64,000 nucleotides of DNA from Legionella sp. GTDB taxonomy: Bacteria > Pseudomonadota > Gammaproteobacteria > Legionellales > Legionellaceae. A program made the translations under genes and the position numbers. This document shows positions 62,343 to 64,000 of this stretch, piece after piece. Where the stretch lies: NCBI GenBank assembly GCA_017306715.1, contig JAFKHV010000008.1, positions 1-64,000 on the forward strand, given 5' to 3'. The first letter of the stretch is position 1. Each line of letters starts with the position of its first letter. Below the pieces are notes generated by a model. It did no database searches. It saw nothing but the letters and a program-made list of their open reading frames with translations, and had not been told where the DNA came from.

Positions 62343-62395
62343 CACAACTGATGAACCAGTGTAATTCTGGTGAAACCGAACTCTTCGGTCTTGTG
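62343..62395 (+). ncRNA. Type I hammerhead ribozyme candidate, copy 2
   Basis: Stem I is CACAA (62343-62347) with UUGUG (62391-62395). CUGAUGA is at 62348-62354. Stem II is ACCAG/CUGGU (62355-62359, 62367-62371). GAAA is at 62372-62375. Stem III is a perfect six-pair helix ACCGAA/UUCGGU with loop CUC. UC ends at 62390. Relative to copy 1 the helices differ by compensatory changes while the core is unchanged. Confidence 0.85.
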
Positions 62396-62399
62396 ACTT

Positions 62400-62446
62400 G
62401 CTACCCTAATTCCCCAATCACTGTAGCTGAGCGTTTAGTCGGGAAC
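62400..62446 (+). ncRNA. Conserved H-type pseudoknot 3' of hammerhead copy 2
   Basis: GCUAC (62400-62404) pairs with GUAGC (62423-62427), and UUCCC (62410-62414) with GGGAA (62441-62445). The order and spacing match the element at 59785-59830. Confidence 0.6.
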
Positions 62447-62716
62447 CTGATATACCTTAATTCAATACACAAATATTGAATCCTATTAAAACAATAGAGG
62501 TGTACTCCTTTATTTTTATTTCATTAAAGCAATTAATCTTGTTTTGAACCCGTTTGAATTCATTGTCTGATGCCTATCAGACAAACCCATTTTTGAGAAT
62601 GTATTCTTTAACAATTTGGGTTATTCAACCATGTTTAAAAAAAGGTGAATGACGTAGGCTTACGCTGGAGAAGAACTCAGCGTTTGCTGACTATTTCTCT
62701 GGCTTTTACAGGAGAA

Positions 62717-63082
62717 ATGGTCGTGCGTATTCAGACAGATACCTTAAAATATGCTAAGATTCTTAAAGAGAGTGGGTTTTCTAAAGAGTTATCTGAGGTA
62801 TTTTTTTCCACACTGACTCAAATAGAAATTCACAACATTTATAGTATTGATGAGGTGGATAACATGTTAAGTGAAGCCGTCAGACAAGTGTTTGTTGAGC
62901 AAGATAAAAAACTTGTTGAACAGCGTCGCGAGTTCGATGAGCGAATGAAATCCTACAATGAGCAACTGCGTGAAAACAGGAGTGAGTTGTTGGCATCAAG
63001 ACGCTGGATGATTGGTACAATCATCACAGTTGGTCTTTCATTAGCCGCTTATCTTTCAGCATTAATTCATTTCAATCACTAA
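62717..63082 (+). CDS. DUF1640-like coiled-coil protein with a C-terminal membrane anchor
   Basis: This 121-residue protein begins MVVRIQTDTLKYAKILKESG, has a charged coiled coil (about 55-95) and ends with one membrane segment (WMIGTIITVGLSLAAYLSAL). This is the layout of small DUF1640/CCDC90 proteins often found on plasmids. AGGAG precedes an ATG at 62717 and a GTG at 62723; the second has better spacing. A longer GTG start at 62645 is unlikely. The function is unknown. Confidence 0.65.
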   Translation: MVVRIQTDTLKYAKILKESGFSKELSEVFFSTLTQIEIHNIYSIDEVDNMLSEAVRQVFVEQDKKLVEQRREFDERMKSYNEQLRENRSELLASRRWMIGTIITVGLSLAAYLSALIHFNH

Positions 63083-63167
63083 GCCTATTTATAGGTTTGT
63101 AGCCCATCGGGGAAATCACACTTCCTCATGGGGCAAGGGTATTTCCCAAAATCTAAGGAGAGAACCC

Positions 63168-63377
63168 ATGCAACAACTATCTTTTGCAGAATACACCAAT
63201 CAATGCACTCGAACTGATTTAGCCTTTTTTGATTTATTGCGCTCTATAGCTGAACTTCATGCCTATCAGCATGAGTTATCAGCAGAAGACATAGCACAAC
63301 TTCAAATTGGCGCTCGAACGTTGAATGGAATAATTGCAAGGAATACCACAACGAACCATTCCATACAGTTGGTCTAG
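63168..63377 (+). CDS. Unknown small leading-region protein
   Basis: The 69-residue soluble protein has no recognised motif. The ATG follows AAGGAGAG at normal spacing, which supports translation. The 85 bases before it contain small hairpins (CCTAT/ATAGG and GCCCAT.../ATGGGGC). It is preceded by the DUF1640-like gene and followed by ssb in the same direction. Confidence 0.55.
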   Translation: MQQLSFAEYTNQCTRTDLAFFDLLRSIAELHAYQHELSAEDIAQLQIGARTLNGIIARNTTTNHSIQLV

Positions 63378-63383
63378 GAAGCA

Positions 63384-63475
63384 GGATTAACCCTGTTACT
63401 TGTTTTACCCGTTTTAATCCGCACAATCGGAAAATTTCTGCCTTGTGCGGGAGTTCTCCGATTGTGCGATTTTTT
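63384..63475 (+). promoter_or_regulatory. Mutually exclusive hairpins before ssb, attenuator-like
   Basis: GGATTAA/TTAATCC (63384-63390, 63414-63420) comes first. CCGCACAA (63419-63426) can pair with TTGTGCGG (63443-63450). Alternatively CGCACAATCGG (63420-63430) can pair with CCGATTGTGCG (63458-63468), giving an 11-pair stem followed by ATTTTTTATT, an intrinsic terminator. The two choices exclude each other. The ssb start is at 63503. Confidence 0.6.
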
Positions 63476-63502
63476 ATTAATTACATTTAAAGGAGAACTA
63501 AA

Positions 63503-63928
63503 ATGGCAGTATTGAACAAAGTCCAATTAATAGGTCATGTGGGTCATTCACCTAGAAGTACCCAAACAAAGGAACATCATCCTGTTGCATCAGTCTCCAT
63601 TGCCACGAATGAATCCTATCGCCGTAACGGTGAGTGGGAAACCATTACTGAATGGCATCATCTGGTGTTTTTTGGAAAATTAGCAACTTTAGCTGTGGAA
63701 CGCCTGCAAAAAGGCAGTCAGGTATATATTGAGGGCAAACTGCGCTCAAATAACTGGACTGATAAAGAAGGTGTTAAACGCCAATCAATCAATATTGTGG
63801 TGCAAACCATACAGTTACTTGATAACGCAAAACCCAAAGAGCTACCCGAGCAAACTGATAAACCAACACCAGAAGAGTATTTAGCTCAAATGCACTCGAT
63901 GTTGGAATGTGAAGAAGTTCCTTTTTAA
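63503..63928 (+). CDS. ssb: Single-stranded DNA-binding protein
   Basis: This 141-residue protein has the OB fold (MAVLNKVQLIGHVGHSP, GEWETITEWHHLVFFGKLA, GSQVYIEGKLR) and a short acidic tip EEVPF like the DDDIPF tip that recruits repair enzymes. It is shorter than chromosomal SSB (about 178) because the linker is short. Conjugative elements encode ssb in the leading region to coat the incoming strand. AAAGGAG precedes the ATG. Confidence 0.93.
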   Translation: MAVLNKVQLIGHVGHSPRSTQTKEHHPVASVSIATNESYRRNGEWETITEWHHLVFFGKLATLAVERLQKGSQVYIEGKLRSNNWTDKEGVKRQSINIVVQTIQLLDNAKPKELPEQTDKPTPEEYLAQMHSMLECEEVPF

Positions 63929-63940
63929 TTGTTTCATTAA

Positions 63941-63966
63941 TCCCGAAGGGAGTTATCCCTTTGGGA
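63941..63966 (+). terminator. Hairpin after ssb
   Basis: TCCCGAAGGGA (63941-63951) and TCCCTTTGGGA (63956-63966) form an 11-pair stem with one G-U pair and loop GTTA. A T-run (TTTTTT, about 63975) follows only after nine bases, so it may be a weak terminator or a single-strand signal. AAGGAGAACCACT at the window end looks like the ribosome binding site of the next gene. Confidence 0.45.
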
Positions 63967-64000
63967 ACAACTCCTTTTTTAAAACTTAAGGAGAACCACT

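Overview
The window is an AT-rich stretch of a conjugative element (plasmid or integrative conjugative element), most likely from Legionella or a close relative. The reasons are a HelCBA-type RND metal pump behind a CsoR-regulated copper ATPase, a CsrA paralogue at the head of an F-type transfer operon (an arrangement known from Legionella elements), and many predicted products that read as Legionella-like. No rRNA, tRNA or CRISPR array was seen.

Layout. (1) 1-3.0 kb: the edge of a second ars operon (minus strand), a transposase remnant, a lone HEPN-motif protein and a DUF4143-type ATPase. (2) 3.05-14.9 kb: a His-rich EamA permease, then a long plus-strand copper/heavy-metal operon: CsoR, P1B ATPase, CzcCBA/HelCBA pump, small periplasmic protein, multicopper oxidase and a short CDF transporter. 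(3) 15.2-19.5 kb: an RHH protein behind a cluster of operator-like repeats, a broken resolvase and an arsenic operon (arsN, arsR, arsI, arsC, acr3) with an apparently leaderless arsR. (4) 19.6-24.2 kb: a MerR-controlled metal locus with divergent units: MerP/CopZ-like protein, a P1B ATPase with YPC instead of CPC, two MerC-like paralogues and a thioredoxin-like protein. Three MerR-type dyads link the units; no merA is present. (5) 24.3-50.3 kb: one minus-strand F-type transfer operon in the order csrA-like, unknown, traA, L, E, K, B, V, C, trbI, W, U, unknown, trbC, N, F, trbB, H, G, traS-like, D, I. TraI carries an extra primase/Toprim C-terminus. (6) 50.39-56.46 kb: a complete Tn3-family transposon (39-bp inverted repeats with one mismatch, tnpA, res, tnpR) carrying a beta-lactamase-fold serine hydrolase. 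It sits directly upstream of the transfer operon and cuts off the 3' end of a secreted-protein gene. (7) 56.5-64 kb: a probable oriT-side and leading region with small unknown genes, a candidate sRNA, a cluster of strong hairpins, a catalytically dead/active pair of tyrosine recombinases, a DUF1640-like protein and ssb.

The main discovery is in region 7. Two sequences matching the type I hammerhead ribozyme fold (59726-59781 and 62343-62395), each followed by a conserved H-type pseudoknot, bracket the recombinase pair. Their helices differ by compensatory base changes while the catalytic core is identical. A further structured leader (60463-60560) sits just before the first recombinase gene. 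The unit looks like a 2.6-kb ribozyme-bounded recombinase module inside a conjugative leading region.

Together the element encodes metal and arsenic detoxification as cargo, a full F-type conjugation machine and a structured-RNA-rich leading region. All calls are from reading the sequence without database searches.
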